Below, piece after piece: positions 17,784-26,325 of a stretch of 64,000 bases of DNA; positions within the stretch are counted from its first letter, which is position 1; every line of letters begins with the position of its first letter. The notes under the pieces were generated by a model. The model searched no databases. It was not told the DNA's origin and saw only the letters and a program-made list of their open reading frames with translations. The stretch spans positions 17,543-81,542 of the forward strand of contig JANLPQ010000053.1 of the NCBI GenBank assembly GCA_031367325.1, in the 5' to 3' direction. Origin of the DNA: JAAFIP01 sp031367325. Lineage in GTDB: Bacteria > Pseudomonadota > Gammaproteobacteria > Burkholderiales > Burkholderiaceae_C. Made by a program: the position numbers and the translations under genes.

Positions 17784-18746
17784 ATGCTCTACAAACGCAA
17801 CCCCCAGCTCAATAAAAACGGCGAACTGATTCACCTGCTGTCCACCGAAGGCTTGTCTAAAGCTATCCTCACGCACATTCTCGATACGGCGGCCAACTTT
17901 GTCAGTGTGAGCGACCGCGAGGTGAAGAAGGTGCCACTGCTGCGCGGTAAAAGCGTGTTCAATTTATTCTTTGAAAACTCTACCCGTACCCGCACCACGT
18001 TTGAGATTGCGGCCACGCGGCTGAGCGCCGATGTGATCAACCTCGACATCGCCCGGTCGTCGGCCAGCAAAGGCGAGTCGCTGTTGGACACGATTGCCAA
18101 CCTCAGCGCCATGGCCGCCGACATCTTTGTAGTGCGCCACGGTGAATCAGGCGCGCCGTATTTGATCGCACAGCACGTTGCTCCCCATGTGCATGTGGTC
18201 AACGCTGGCGACGGCCGCCACGCGCACCCTACGCAAGGCCTGCTAGACATGTACACCATTCGCCACTACAAAGGCGACTTTGCTAACCTCACGGTAGCCA
18301 TCGTCGGCGACGTGCTGCATTCGCGCGTAGCACGCTCGGACATTCATGCATTGACCACGCTAGGCTGCGCCGAAGTACGCGTGGTGGGCCCCAAAACACT
18401 GGTACCTGGCGACATGGCGCAAATGGGCGTACGCGTGTGTCACACGCTGGAAGAAGGCATTAAAGACGCCGACGTCATCATCATGCTGCGCCTGCAAAGC
18501 GAGCGCATGAGCGGGGCGCTGCTGCCGTCTAGCCAAGAGTATTTCAAAAGCTTTGGCCTAACACCTGAAAAATTATTGCTGGCCAAACCCGACGCTATCG
18601 TCATGCACCCTGGCCCGATTAACCGAGGCGTGGAGATTGATTCTGCCGTGGTGGACGGCAAGCAAAGCGTGATCTTGCCGCAAGTAACCTTTGGTATTGC
18701 GGTGCGCATGGCGGTGATGAGCATAGTGGCGGGTAATGAGGCGTAA
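17784..18746 (+). CDS. pyrB: Aspartate carbamoyltransferase catalytic subunit
   Basis: Committed step of pyrimidine synthesis (320 aa): carbamoyl phosphate plus aspartate to carbamoyl aspartate. The carbamoyl-phosphate site FFENSTRTRTTFEIA, the HPTQGLLDMYTI block, and the C-terminal MHPGPINRGVEI are intact. It is followed by a dihydroorotase-like gene whose metal site is lost, the arrangement of the class A dodecameric ATCase in which the inactive PyrC' is a structural partner. Confidence 0.97.
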   Translation: MLYKRNPQLNKNGELIHLLSTEGLSKAILTHILDTAANFVSVSDREVKKVPLLRGKSVFNLFFENSTRTRTTFEIAATRLSADVINLDIARSSASKGESLLDTIANLSAMAADIFVVRHGESGAPYLIAQHVAPHVHVVNAGDGRHAHPTQGLLDMYTIRHYKGDFANLTVAIVGDVLHSRVARSDIHALTTLGCAEVRVVGPKTLVPGDMAQMGVRVCHTLEEGIKDADVIIMLRLQSERMSGALLPSSQEYFKSFGLTPEKLLLAKPDAIVMHPGPINRGVEIDSAVVDGKQSVILPQVTFGIAVRMAVMSIVAGNEA

Positions 18747-18788
18747 ATTTCGAAGCATAGATTGAAGCTTGATGAGGAAACTACAAAA

Positions 18789-20174
18789 ATGAAAATACTG
18801 ATCCAAGGTGGCCGCGTTATCAACCCGGCCACAGGCTTTGATGAGGTGTGCGATGTAGCCATAGCCGCAGGTCGCATCGTGTCGATCAAAAATATTCCAG
18901 CAGACTTTGCACCCAGCAAAACCATCAACGCCAAAGGCTGCGTCGTAGCGCCCGGCCTGGTTGACCTGTGCGCCCGCCTGCGCGAGCCCGGCTACGAGCA
19001 CGAAGGTATGCTAGAAAGCGAGCTGGGTGCAGCAGTAGCAGGCGGCGTTACGTCACTGGTGTGTCCACCCGACACCGACCCCGTGCTAGACGAGCCGGGC
19101 TTGGTAGAAATGCTGAAGTTTCGCGCCGAAAAGCTGCACCAGTCGCGCGTGTTCCCGCTAGGTGCACTCACGCGTAATTTGCAAGGCGAAACGCTGACCG
19201 AGATGGCCGAGCTGACCGAGGCGGGCTGCGTAGGGTTTGGCCAAGCTGAGGTGCCACTGGCCAACACGCAGGTGCTGCAACGCGCCATGCAATATGCCGC
19301 CACGTTTGGCTACACCGTGTGGCTACGCCCACAGGAACTGCACTTGGGCAAAGGCGTAGCCGCCAGCGGCGCGCTGTCCACGCGGCTGGGCTTAGCGGGC
19401 GTGCCGGTAGCGGCTGAGACGATAGCACTGCACACTATTTTTGAGCTGATGCGCGCGCTGGGCGCAAATATACGCAACGGCAGCCGGCCAGCCGCCGAGG
19501 CACGCAGCGGCAGCCAGCCAGCTGCCCAGGCTGGCCCCCGCGTACACCTGTGCCGCATCAGCAGTGCCGCCGGTGTGGCGCTGGTACGCGCCGCCAAAGC
19601 CGATGGGTTGCGCGTGACGTGCGACGTCAGCATCAACTCGCTGCACTTGACTGAAGGCGACATTGGCTACTTTGACAGCCGCGCCCGCCTGTGCCCGCCA
19701 CTGCGCCAGCAGCGCGACCGCGACGCACTGCAAGCCGCGCTGGCCGACGGTACGATTGATGTGCTGGTCAGTGACCATAACCCAGTGGAGGCCGATGCCA
19801 AAAACCTGCCCTTTGCCGAGGCCGAACCGGGCGCCACAGGCCTAGAGCTGCTGCTTAGCTTGGCGCTGGCATGGGGCGAAGCATCTGGCCAGAATTTGCT
19901 TCAAACTATGGCACGCGTCACCAGCGCGCCTGCCCAAGTGTTGGGCGAATCATTAGGCACCCTGCAGGCCAGCTTGGGCCAATTGGTGGCAGGTGGTGTA
20001 GCCGACGTGTGCGTGTTTGACCCCGCAGCGCAGTGGAGCGTCAGTAGCGGCGTGTTAAAAAGCCAAGGCAAGCACACACCGTTTGCGCACGACATGGGCG
20101 GCATGCCCATGCAGGGGCGCGTGCGGTGTACCATTGTCAGCGGGCATGCAGCGTATGAAGCTGCTACTGTATAG
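18789..20174 (+). CDS. pyrC': Dihydroorotase-like PyrC' (non-catalytic ATCase partner)
   Basis: 461-aa amidohydrolase-fold protein. The family HxH metal motif in VDxHxHxREPG reads VDLCARLREPGYEHE here, so both metal-binding His are replaced (Cys, Arg) and the protein should not hydrolyse dihydroorotate. DHNP remains near residue 325. It therefore fits the inactive partner that stabilises PyrB. The ATG at 18789 has GAGGA about 10 nt upstream. A tandem-like insert (GSRPAAEARSGSQPAAQAG) near residues 233-251 is low complexity. An active pyrC must lie elsewhere. Confidence 0.9.
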   Translation: MKILIQGGRVINPATGFDEVCDVAIAAGRIVSIKNIPADFAPSKTINAKGCVVAPGLVDLCARLREPGYEHEGMLESELGAAVAGGVTSLVCPPDTDPVLDEPGLVEMLKFRAEKLHQSRVFPLGALTRNLQGETLTEMAELTEAGCVGFGQAEVPLANTQVLQRAMQYAATFGYTVWLRPQELHLGKGVAASGALSTRLGLAGVPVAAETIALHTIFELMRALGANIRNGSRPAAEARSGSQPAAQAGPRVHLCRISSAAGVALVRAAKADGLRVTCDVSINSLHLTEGDIGYFDSRARLCPPLRQQRDRDALQAALADGTIDVLVSDHNPVEADAKNLPFAEAEPGATGLELLLSLALAWGEASGQNLLQTMARVTSAPAQVLGESLGTLQASLGQLVAGGVADVCVFDPAAQWSVSSGVLKSQGKHTPFAHDMGGMPMQGRVRCTIVSGHAAYEAATV

Positions 20175-20190
20175 TGCAAGCTAGGTAGAT

Positions 20191-20232
20191 TTACTATAAA
20201 TTACATAGCTGCTTGAGCAGTGTCTAGGGCCT
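20191..20232 (+). repeat. Family A dispersed repeat, copy 3
   Basis: tactataaattacATAGCT then GCTTGAGCAG and tgtctagggcc, between pyrC' and plsC in an otherwise co-directional block. Confidence 0.8.
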
Positions 20233-20260
20233 ATAACCTTGATTTGACTAATAAAAACTA

Positions 20261-21031
20261 ATGCTAAACAGGTTGTTTTACACAGGCAGCGCATTGCTTA
20301 AAACAGTGCGGTGCATCGCCCATTTGCTGCGCGGCATGTTGACGATTCGCCTGCATTTTGCATCTGCTACTACAACACAAAAGCAGCAACACATCGCCCG
20401 TTGGGCGCAAGATTTTTTAAAAATTTTAGACGTGCAATTGCGCGTCACCGGCAGCGCTGTCACCACTGGCCCGCTACTAGTAGTGTCTAACCATATTTCG
20501 TGGCTAGACATCTTAGTGATGTTGGCGGTGCAGCCAGTACGGTTTGTGTCAAAGGCTGAGATTAAACGCTGGCCTTTGATCGGCTGGCTGGCCACCAACG
20601 CAGGCACGCTGTACATAGAGCGTGCTTCGCGCCGCGACGCAATGCGTGTAGTGCACCATATTGCCGATGCGCTAAAACCTGCCACGCCAGACCACGCGCC
20701 CTACATCATTGCGGTGTTTCCAGAGGGCACCACGACGGATGGCAGTGTGGTGTTGCCGTTTCATGGCAATTTGATTCAAGCGGCATTGTCGGCAGGTGCA
20801 CCGGTGCAGCCTGTAACTTTGCGTTTTTGTGACACGGACACTGGTGCTTTGAGCATGACCCCGGCGTATATTGATGACGATACGTTGATCACCTCGGTAT
20901 GGCGTTTGCTGTCGTCACCGCCTGTGGTGGCCAATGTGGCGTTTCATGCGTTGGACGCTGCGAATGGGCGGGACCGGCGTGCTTGGGCTGCGGATTTACA
21001 GCGGGTGGTAGCTACTGGCTTGGTCATCTAA
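20261..21031 (+). CDS. plsC: 1-acyl-sn-glycerol-3-phosphate acyltransferase
   Basis: Membrane-associated LPLAT-family enzyme (256 aa) that makes phosphatidic acid. The catalytic H-x4-D motif is in VVSNHISWLDILVML; the phosphate-binding FPEGTTTDG follows. An N-terminal hydrophobic segment anchors it. It follows the pyr genes, a common Burkholderiales order. A similar protein could acylate other lipids (ornithine lipids), so substrate specificity is inferred. Confidence 0.9.
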   Translation: MLNRLFYTGSALLKTVRCIAHLLRGMLTIRLHFASATTTQKQQHIARWAQDFLKILDVQLRVTGSAVTTGPLLVVSNHISWLDILVMLAVQPVRFVSKAEIKRWPLIGWLATNAGTLYIERASRRDAMRVVHHIADALKPATPDHAPYIIAVFPEGTTTDGSVVLPFHGNLIQAALSAGAPVQPVTLRFCDTDTGALSMTPAYIDDDTLITSVWRLLSSPPVVANVAFHALDAANGRDRRAWAADLQRVVATGLVI

Positions 21032-21057
21032 TTCGGGTCGAGATTACTTGCTTCGCT

Positions 21058-21131
21058 GGCGAGATGGTGTATGCCAATCGCCCTCATACTGGGGTACCAG
21101 AAATCGGTCGATCGGCACACACCATCTCGCC
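21058..21131 (+). repeat. Family B two-tier hairpin 1
   Basis: Arms ggcgagatggtgtatgcc... and ...ggcacacaccatctcgcc pair at about 21 of 23 positions. The loop contains the small hairpin CTGG-ggta-CCAG shared by all four family B members. Confidence 0.85.
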
Positions 21132-21210
21132 TGCAGAGAGCGTGGCGCGCTACCGGTATTGAACGCGACTAGTTCACCGAAACTACCGGTAGCACACGAC
21201 CATGACAGCC

Positions 21211-21289
21211 GGCCCAGTTTGGTGTTTATCGCCCGACCGATTTCTGGTACCCCCAGTATGAGGGCGGGTGATAAACACCAAACTGGGCC
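21211..21289 (+). repeat. Family B two-tier hairpin 2
   Basis: Arms ggcccagtttggtgtttatc and gataaacaccaaactgggcc are perfectly complementary over 20 nt, with more pairing inside. The tip is gatttCTGG-taccc-CCAGtatga. The outer stem is unrelated in sequence to hairpin 1, but the tip is nearly the same. Confidence 0.88.
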
Positions 21290-21344
21290 AACACTACAAC
21301 ACGTCCAACGAAACCTTATTCAAACCCAAACGCAAACAAAAAAC

Positions 21345-22430
21345 CTACTCACTAGCAAACGTCACCACGTGGTCCACCTCGGGCCGTATGCCTATCCATT
21401 CGCCCAGCTTGTGGTCATGGTGACTTGGCACATGCGCCATCACCGTCTCGCCGGTTTTCAATTTCAGCGTGTACAAAAACTCATTGCCACGAAACGCCTT
21501 GCGCACAATCTGCGCTTGCACCGGCGAGGCGTCATCGTGGATGATGTCGTCGGCGCGCAGCAACACATCGCACTGGCCTACGGGCAGCTTGGCCAGCTCG
21601 GCCAGGCTCATGTCGTGCAGCTCGCCTAGCGGGGTAACTACATGCTTGTGCACTGCACCGTTTTCTTCGTGTACCTCTACCGTGGCTTTAGAAAACACGC
21701 CGTGGCCGATAAAGTCTGCTACAAATCGCGTAGCAGGCCGGTGATACAAGGTGTAGGCATCAGCCCACTGGTGCAGTGCGCCGCCTTGCATCACACCAAT
21801 CACATCACCAATGGCAAACGCCTCCAGCTGGTCGTGCGTGACAAACAAGGCAGTGGCACCAGCAGCTTTTAAAATGCCGCGCACTTCATGGGCTAGGCGC
21901 TCGCGCAAATCTACATCCAGGTTAGAAAACGGCTCGTCTAGCAGCAGCAATTGCGGCTTGGGCGCCAGCGCCCGCGCCAGCGCCACGCGCTGCTGCTGCC
22001 CGCCAGATAGCTCGTGTGGGTAACGGCGGCGTACATCGCCCAGGCCGACTAAATCTAGCACCTCGCCCACACGGGCTTGGCGCTCTTTTTTGGGCCAGTC
22101 ATAGATGCCGAAGCCGACGTTTTGCCCTACGTCTAGGTGCGGGAACAAGGCGTAGTCTTGAAACACCATGCCAATACGCCGCGCCTCGGGTGCCAGTGAC
22201 CGGCCGGGTGTGCTGACGGTGGCGCCAGCTAGAACAATCTCACCTGCGGTCAAGGGCTCTAGCCCTGCCACAGCGCGCAGCAGTGTGGTTTTGCCGCAGC
22301 CCGAGGGGCCAATCAGCACGCCAATTTGCCCTGCGTGCAGACCAAACGATACGTCTGCTACCGCTGCCACCGTGGTTTGCGGGGTGCGGCCTGTGTACTG
22401 CACGGACAAATGGCGAAGGTCTAAAAACAT
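21345..22430 (-). CDS. fbpC: Iron(III) ABC transporter ATP-binding protein FbpC
   Basis: 361-aa ABC ATPase energising ferric iron import. Walker A GPSGCGKTT, Q-loop VFQDYALFPH, signature LSGGQQQR, Walker B LLLLDEPFSNLD and H-loop VTHDQLEA are intact. A C-terminal TOBE-like regulatory domain follows residue 240 (CDVLLRADDI), as in FbpC/CysA types. A Fur-like box lies just upstream. It is divergent from the permease fbpB, and the binding protein fbpA is encoded separately at 25235-26290. Confidence 0.92.
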   Translation of the reverse strand: MFLDLRHLSVQYTGRTPQTTVAAVADVSFGLHAGQIGVLIGPSGCGKTTLLRAVAGLEPLTAGEIVLAGATVSTPGRSLAPEARRIGMVFQDYALFPHLDVGQNVGFGIYDWPKKERQARVGEVLDLVGLGDVRRRYPHELSGGQQQRVALARALAPKPQLLLLDEPFSNLDVDLRERLAHEVRGILKAAGATALFVTHDQLEAFAIGDVIGVMQGGALHQWADAYTLYHRPATRFVADFIGHGVFSKATVEVHEENGAVHKHVVTPLGELHDMSLAELAKLPVGQCDVLLRADDIIHDDASPVQAQIVRKAFRGNEFLYTLKLKTGETVMAHVPSHHDHKLGEWIGIRPEVDHVVTFASE

Positions 22431-22444
22431 AAGGGGATTCTAGA

Positions 22445-22459
22445 TGATTACAATTCTCA
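22445..22459 (+). promoter_or_regulatory. Candidate Fur box between fbpC and fbpB
   Basis: TGATTACAATTCTCA matches the TGATAATnATTATCA Fur core at 11 of 14 positions. It lies 15 nt upstream of the fbpC start and about 220 nt before fbpB. Confidence 0.6.
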
Positions 22460-22491
22460 TTTAGATTCCAACGGGCTTAGATAGAACTTCT

Positions 22492-22642
22492 CTACGCGAA
22501 GGGCGCTAAGGTTACGCGAAGGACGCTAAAGGAATACCCAATTATTTTTTACTTATCGCCTGTATTGTTTGTCTGCATTCAACTGAATATTTTTGGTTTT
22601 CTTTCGCGTCCTTCGCGTAGTTTTCGCGCCCTTCGCGTCCGG
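22492..22642 (+). repeat. Inverted repeat built of cgcgaagg units
   Basis: Left arm (22492-22529) holds tacgcgaagggcgctaag and tacgcgaaggacgctaaag. The right arm (22601-22642) carries the reverse complement (ctttcgcgtccttcgcgtag, then cgcccttcgcgtcc). About 70 AT-rich nt lie between. Directly upstream of fbpB. Confidence 0.65.
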
Positions 22643-22678
22643 AAGTTAAATTCTTAAAATTAGCAACCGCATTCCATT

Positions 22679-24298
22679 TTGAAACGCTTAAACCAAATCC
22701 CACTTTTACTTGTTGCCGCTCTGATTGTGCTGCCAGTGCTGGCAGTGTTGGCGTCGGTGCTGCAGCTCAACATGGTCAGCACGCAAATCTTGCGCGAGAT
22801 GGCGTCTACCGTGTTGCCGCAGTACGCTTTTACCTCCGTTGCGCTGTGCTTGATGGTGGCGATAGGCGTGGGCTTGCTCGGGTCGGCTACGGCGTGCGCT
22901 GTGACTTTGTTTGACTTTAAAGGGCGCAAAATATTTGAGTGGGCGCTGCTGCTGCCACTGGCCATGCCTGCCTATGTGGTGGCCTATGCGTACACCGACT
23001 TTTTGCAGTACGCCGGGCCTGCGCAAAGCGCCATTCGCAGCATGCTAGGTGTGCAGGGCCGCGTGCTGCCCGAGGTGCGCAGCTTAGGCGGCGCGGTGTT
23101 GGTGTTTGTGGTTACGCTGTACCCTTATGTGTACCTGCTGGCGCGCGCGGCGCTGGCTGAGCGCGCCACGCACTTGATGGAAGCTGCGCGCTTGCTAGGC
23201 GCACCGCTGAAGCGCCGTATTAAAACTATCGCGTTGCCACTGGCCCGTCCAGCCATAGCGGCAGGCATCGCGCTGGCGCTGATGGAAACGCTGGCCGACT
23301 ACGGTGTGTCCAGCTACTTTGGCATCCAAACTTTTACCGCAGGTATTTACAAAGCGTGGCTGTCGATGGACAACCGCATCGCAGCGGCGCAGCTGGCGGC
23401 CATGCTACTGGTGATCGTAGCCGTGTTACTCAAACTAGAGCGCCATGCGCAAAAACGTATGCGCTTTGTCAGCAGCAAAGGCACGCGCGCAGGCGGCGCA
23501 GAGGCGCGGCCCGTGGCGCTGCGCGGCAAGCGGCTGCTGGCGGTATGGCTGGTGTGCGCGCTGCCGGTGCTGCTGGGTTTTGTGCTGCCAGTGCTGTTTA
23601 TGCTGCGCCCGTTGATGCAAGGTCTGCACAGTGCCGACGCGCCGCTGCCGTGGGCGGCATTTGTGGGCTGGGCGGGCAACAGCATCAAGCTGGCTAGCAT
23701 CGCCGCAGTACTGGCAGTGGGTATGGCGCTGGCTATGGCTTTTGTGGTGCGCCGGTCGCCCAATGTGTGGTCGCGCAGCATCGTCAACATTGCCAGCATG
23801 GGCTACGCTGTGCCCGGCGCGGTGATTGTGGTGGGCCTGCTTATCCCCGTGGGCGCACTACAGGCTGCGCAACCTACCTGGGGGGTAGGCTACTGGGTAA
23901 CCGCCACGGTGCTGGGCGTGGTGTGGGCCTACTTGGTACGCTTTAGCGCAGTGGCTTTGCAAAGCGTGCAAAGCGGCTACAGCCGTGTGCCGCTGAGCAT
24001 GGACGACAGCGCCCGCACACTGGGCGTAACGGGGCTGGCCCTGTTTCGCCGCGTGCACTGGCCGTTGCTGCGCCGATCAACCATCGTGGCGGCTTTGCTA
24101 GTGTTTGTCGACGTGATGAAAGAGCTACCCGCCACGCTGGTACTGCGCCCGTTTAACCACGACACTCTGGCCGTGATGGCCTACCAACTGGCCCGTGATG
24201 AGCGGCTGGGCGAAGCTGCGCTACCGTCGTTGGCTTTGGTCTTAGTGGGCTTGTTGCCTGTGGTACTACTTAGCCGCAGTTTGCGTGCCAAAGGTTAA
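22679..24298 (+). CDS. fbpB: Iron(III) ABC transporter permease FbpB
   Basis: 539-aa integral membrane protein made of two homologous halves of about six helices each. The two EAA-type loops that dock on FbpC are EAARLLGAPLKRRIKTIALP (near residue 170) and DSARTLGVTGLALFRRVHWP (near residue 445). TTG start, no clear ribosome site. It is opposite in orientation to fbpC and fbpA, so the transporter is encoded by three transcription units. Confidence 0.92.
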   Translation: MKRLNQIPLLLVAALIVLPVLAVLASVLQLNMVSTQILREMASTVLPQYAFTSVALCLMVAIGVGLLGSATACAVTLFDFKGRKIFEWALLLPLAMPAYVVAYAYTDFLQYAGPAQSAIRSMLGVQGRVLPEVRSLGGAVLVFVVTLYPYVYLLARAALAERATHLMEAARLLGAPLKRRIKTIALPLARPAIAAGIALALMETLADYGVSSYFGIQTFTAGIYKAWLSMDNRIAAAQLAAMLLVIVAVLLKLERHAQKRMRFVSSKGTRAGGAEARPVALRGKRLLAVWLVCALPVLLGFVLPVLFMLRPLMQGLHSADAPLPWAAFVGWAGNSIKLASIAAVLAVGMALAMAFVVRRSPNVWSRSIVNIASMGYAVPGAVIVVGLLIPVGALQAAQPTWGVGYWVTATVLGVVWAYLVRFSAVALQSVQSGYSRVPLSMDDSARTLGVTGLALFRRVHWPLLRRSTIVAALLVFVDVMKELPATLVLRPFNHDTLAVMAYQLARDERLGEAALPSLALVLVGLLPVVLLSRSLRAKG

Positions 24299-24310
24299 TT
24301 GTGGTTTCAT

Positions 24311-24360
24311 ATACTATTGATTTCATAGCTGCTTGAGCAGGATTTACTTGGGTTACTGGG
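24311..24360 (+). repeat. Family A dispersed repeat, copy 4
   Basis: tactattgatttcATAGCT, GCTTGAGCAG, then gatttacttgggtta. Immediately downstream of fbpB. Confidence 0.82.
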
Positions 24361-24448
24361 CTATTTGCCTCTTAAAAATACTGTTAGAGGGTGTTTTTTC
24401 TGTTTGGTTTGATAGCCGTGTTCGTTGTTCTAGCACGCGAACTGCTGC

Positions 24449-24509
24449 GGCGTGCGTCCTATGCCAAACGGACCTGCGGCCCTTTATTGTTTGTCATAGG
24501 ACGCACGCC
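24449..24509 (+). repeat. Family C hairpin, copy 3
   Basis: Perfect 15-bp arms ggcgtgcgtcctatg (24449-24463) and cataggacgcacgcc (24495-24509) around the family C core. The best-formed member of the family. Confidence 0.85.
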
Positions 24510-24839
24510 ACATCAGCCCGCTTGTAGTGGGCTGGGAGTCATGCGCTAAGTTAGTCACTGTGCTAGAAGCTGTCACCCACGCCGCTGTGCGTTCACCCCG
24601 ACCTCACGTACGTTCAATCAGGCGCGCGTGTCTTCGCGGAGATTTTTTCGCGAAAGACATATCACGCCGCCGGTCCAAGGTAAACAACGAAGTAAAGCAT
24701 TGCTATGGGGGAGCCCAATACGCGCCGCCTGTCCAAAGTCAACAAGGTACACAGGTATTCCCGCGTGCTTTAAAAAATATCAAAATCACCCAGAAGCAGT
24801 CCAAGCTTGACGAAAAATCAGTGTTTTAGGCCGTTCAAG

Positions 24840-24880
24840 CCGTAGAACCTGCTCAAGCAGCTATTTAATCGATAGCATTT
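24840..24880 (-). repeat. Family A dispersed repeat, copy 5
   Basis: ccgtagaacc flank, core TGCTCAAGCAGCTAT, AT end ttaatcgatagc. Ends 10 nt before the stop codon of the small peptide gene. Confidence 0.8.
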
Positions 24881-24890
24881 GATACATACC

Positions 24891-24971
24891 CTAGGGCTTA
24901 CGCCACAGCGCCCACGCGGCCCCACCTAGGGTAAAAATGAGGCCGCCGGTAAAGGCAAAAAAGGCTTCCAT
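24891..24971 (-). CDS. Possible 26-aa membrane peptide
   Basis: Short open frame, MEAFFAFTGGLIFTLGGAAW ending in LWRKP: one hydrophobic helix with a positively charged C-terminus. GGAGAG lies 6 nt upstream of the ATG (24978-24983), embedded in the inverted repeat CCAAAT-gg-ATTTGG. About 260 nt downstream of fbpA on the same strand. Size and composition resemble small transporter-accessory peptides, but no family is recognised. Chance remains possible. Confidence 0.4.
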   Translation of the reverse strand: MEAFFAFTGGLIFTLGGAAWALWRKP

Positions 24972-25234
24972 GCTGTGCTCTCCAAATGGATTTGGCGAGC
25001 TGGATTTGCGTACTTTGCAGCGCTGCTGCGTAAGCTGACGTCTGGTTAAAAACCTCAGCTTGGCGGCAGTGCGCTGGTAATGCGCTTGTCTGGCAGTAAG
25101 AATGGATGTAGCTGACGCCGCCTTGGCATGGCCCGCACTGGGTCGCCAAACCCAGATCCAGTTGAATATTGTTAAACTTGCGCCCACTCGCACAGTGAGC
25201 GTAGTGTTTACTTGTAGTGCTTACTTCGCAGTGT

Positions 25235-26290
25235 TTATTTGTACCCCACACGGTCCAGCATTTGCTGCACTTTAACTTGGTTCATACCCACCACGCTGAC
25301 GGGAATGGTCTCTGATTTAAAGCTGCCGCCGGTCATGGTTTGCAGGGCTGGGTTGTTCACGGTTACGCCTTTGGCAGTAGGCCATTCGTTGTTGCCGTTG
25401 GCAAAGTAGTCTTGTGCTTCTTTGCTGGCCAAGTACTCTAAAAACTTCACCGCGTTGGCTGTGTTATTAGCGTTTTTGGCCATGCCGCCACCAGCAATGT
25501 TCACATGCGTACCCCAGCTAGACTGGTTAGGGAACACGATGCCTACTTTTTCCATCACGGCTTTGTCCTCAGCCTTGTCGCTGCGCAGCAGGCGGGCCAG
25601 GTAGTAGGTGTTGGTAATGGCAATGCCGCATTCGCCGCTGGCTACGGCTTTGATCTGGTCGGTGTCGCCGCCTTTGGGGGCGCGGGCCATATTGGTCACC
25701 ATGCCGCCCAGCCATTTTTCTGCAGCCTGCGGGCCTATGTGCTCAGTTACTGCGCCAAATAGGCTCAGGTTGTAAGGGTGCGATCCGCTGCGGGTGCACA
25801 GCAGACCTTTGTTTTTAGCGTCGCCCAGTTCTTCGTAGGTGTCTACGTCGCCCACCTTCACACGCGCTTTGTCGTACACGATCACGCGGGCGCGGGTGCT
25901 AAAACCAAACCAGGGCGTGCCCTCGGCGCTGGCTTTGCCGCTTAAGTTGGCGGGGATGGCGGCATCCAGCACTTTAGATTTAACCGGTGCAAACAAGCCC
26001 TCAACCTCAGCCTTCCACAAGCGGGCAGCGTCCACCAGCAAAATCACATCCGCTGGTGATGCCGTGCCCTCGGCCTTCAAACGTTGCAATATGCCTGCGT
26101 CGTCGGCGTCTACCCGGTTAATTTTGATGCCCGTGGCTTTGGTAAAGCCGCTGTACAGCAGGTCGTCACCGGGGTAGTGGCGGGCTGAGTAAATATTGAC
26201 CACTTGGTCTTGCGCCGCTGCCGTGTGCAGCGCGCCCATGCAGGCCATCAGGCTGGCGGCTGCGAGTGTGGTCGATAGGTGTTTCTTCAT
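25235..26290 (-). CDS. fbpA: Iron(III) ABC transporter substrate-binding protein FbpA
   Basis: Periplasmic ferric-binding protein (351 aa). Signal peptide of about 26 residues ending TAAAQ. The mature start VVNIYSARHYPGDDLLYSGF is the usual FbpA opening with the conserved Tyr/His; GECGIAITNTYYLARLL carries the paired tyrosines that ligate iron. It follows hemP by 35 nt and is very probably transcribed with it from the Fur-controlled promoter near 26660. Confidence 0.94.
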   Translation of the reverse strand: MKKHLSTTLAAASLMACMGALHTAAAQDQVVNIYSARHYPGDDLLYSGFTKATGIKINRVDADDAGILQRLKAEGTASPADVILLVDAARLWKAEVEGLFAPVKSKVLDAAIPANLSGKASAEGTPWFGFSTRARVIVYDKARVKVGDVDTYEELGDAKNKGLLCTRSGSHPYNLSLFGAVTEHIGPQAAEKWLGGMVTNMARAPKGGDTDQIKAVASGECGIAITNTYYLARLLRSDKAEDKAVMEKVGIVFPNQSSWGTHVNIAGGGMAKNANNTANAVKFLEYLASKEAQDYFANGNNEWPTAKGVTVNNPALQTMTGGSFKSETIPVSVVGMNQVKVQQMLDRVGYK

Positions 26291-26325
26291 AGTGCTTTCC
26301 AGTTTAAAAATTCAAAAATCAAAAA

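Larger units (their letters stand above)
21032..21344. other. Gap with two long hairpins between plsC and fbpC
   Basis: 313 nt, no gene. Carries family B hairpins 1 and 2, with an extra small inverted repeat between them (ctaccggta at 21150-21158 and taccggtag at 21184-21192). Confidence 0.7.
24299..25234. other. 936-nt gap between fbpB and fbpA with repeats and one small ORF
   Basis: Holds family A copies at 24311-24360 and 24840-24880, the clearest family C hairpin at 24449-24509, a short inverted repeat (gtgtcttcgcg ... cgcgaaagaca, 24628-24661), and a 26-codon membrane peptide at 24891-24971. The other open frames in the gap look non-coding. Confidence 0.6.
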
